Positions 43,570 through 43,856 of a DNA stretch of 43,856 nt are shown here, one piece after another. The first letter of the stretch is position 1, and the number at the start of each line of letters is the position of its first letter. Below the pieces are notes generated by a model, which was given only the letters and a program-made list of their open reading frames with translations, had not been told where the DNA came from and searched no databases. A program made the translations under genes and the position numbers. The DNA comes from Eggerthellaceae bacterium. Lineage in GTDB: Bacteria > Actinomycetota > Coriobacteriia > Coriobacteriales > Eggerthellaceae. The stretch is from positions 1 through 43,856 of the forward strand of contig JAFRJC010000116.1 in the NCBI GenBank assembly GCA_017432445.1, read 5' to 3'.

Positions 43570-43856
43570 ATGGGCAAAGAATTCTCGGAGCTGGACCTGC
43601 AGCTCGTCATGTACGACTTCAACGACACGGATGAGGAGCGCGACGACAACGTTATCGCCGGGGTGGCCATCAGCGCAGAGGACGCGGAAGCGTTCGCCGC
43701 CGACGTCGAGCGGCTCGCGGTGGAGAAGTACAGCGGGGCGACGTTCGCCGACCTGCTAGACGGGGACCACGGAGACGAGTCCATGTCGGCCTCGCGGCAA
43801 CGCAGCGACGCGAAGCGGAAAGCGGCCCTCCTGGCGGAGGCGGAGCGCGCGATGTC
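43570..43856 (+). CDS. Unknown-family protein, intact N-terminus (runs off window)
   Basis: The ATG is preceded by AAGGAGG six bases upstream. It begins MGKEFSELDLQLVMYDFND, followed by TDEERDDNVIAGVAISAEDA, and stays open to the window edge (95 codons). From codon 22 on it is nearly identical to the truncated copy at 38136-38693, so the full protein should be about 205 residues and end RPFPEE. The family is not recognised; it is acidic, helical and soluble. Confidence 0.75.
   Translation, partial: MGKEFSELDLQLVMYDFNDTDEERDDNVIAGVAISAEDAEAFAADVERLAVEKYSGATFADLLDGDHGDESMSASRQRSDAKRKAALLAEAERAM
43633..43856 (+). repeat. Direct repeat, copy 2
   Basis: This is the partner of the repeat at 38136-38359, identical except for five bases. 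It reaches the end of the window, so its full extent is unknown. Confidence 0.95.

Overview
The window looks like a defence and accessory island from a fairly GC-rich anaerobic gut actinomycete, most likely a coriobacterium of the Eggerthellaceae type. The evidence for this placement is indirect: strong AAGGAGG-type ribosome binding sites, BspA-type leucine-rich repeats, IS21/IS3-type insertion sequences and a high load of defence genes. No rRNA, tRNA or housekeeping gene is present to confirm it. I found no CRISPR array, tRNA, rRNA or integrase gene.

Layout. (1) 1-2393, minus: an intracellular-looking protein with an active-looking TIR domain, a second degenerate TIR-like domain and 14 C-terminal BspA-type repeats; its end lies off the window. 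(2) 2668-3042, plus: a RelB/DinJ-type antitoxin without a toxin, interrupted by an in-frame TGA. (3) 3181-17703, minus: a run of poorly described genes. It holds a protein with two DnaQ-type exonuclease folds (one degenerate), a 2240-residue protein (helical/LRR/HIRAN-like/coiled coil/three winged-helix repeats/dicluster ferredoxin), a coiled-coil protein that shares a GLGLFAF module with it, two copies of a 61-residue protein, and a remnant of a second exonuclease gene. This cluster is my main candidate for an undescribed system. (4) 17845-25717, minus: a DUF1998-type DEAH helicase translationally coupled to a 1006-residue partner, resembling Druantia type III (DruE plus DruH). (5) 25991-28399, plus: an SMC-like ATPase with a zinc-hook-like CxxC, resembling the RloC/PrrC anticodon nuclease group.

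(6) 28402-30000: two different IS21-type elements, both truncated within istA and joined head-on at a palindrome. (7) 30150-33216, minus: a lipoprotein and a zinc-ribbon membrane protein, both with PASTA-like modules. (8) 33481-35289, minus: a retron-type reverse transcriptase fused to a trypsin-like protease, with a candidate msr-msd RNA just upstream. (9) 35528-38693: an IS3 remnant, an XRE-type regulator, an HNH endonuclease and a 5'-truncated copy of an unknown gene. (10) 38974-41005, minus: a HEPN-like protein with an RX4H motif and a DpnI-type methyl-directed restriction enzyme. (11) 41083-43510: IS21 debris including a MITE-like element, a 28-residue hydrophobic peptide and a three-helix membrane protein. 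(12) 43570-end: the intact-looking start of the gene whose truncated copy lies at 38136-38693.

The likely joint theme is anti-phage defence: TIR NADase signalling, nuclease/helicase systems, a protease-linked retron, tRNA- or RNA-targeting ATPase and HEPN proteins, and restriction of N6-methyladenine DNA. These units appear to have been stacked and shuffled by IS21-type elements. Functional statements are inferences from motifs read by eye; no database search was run.
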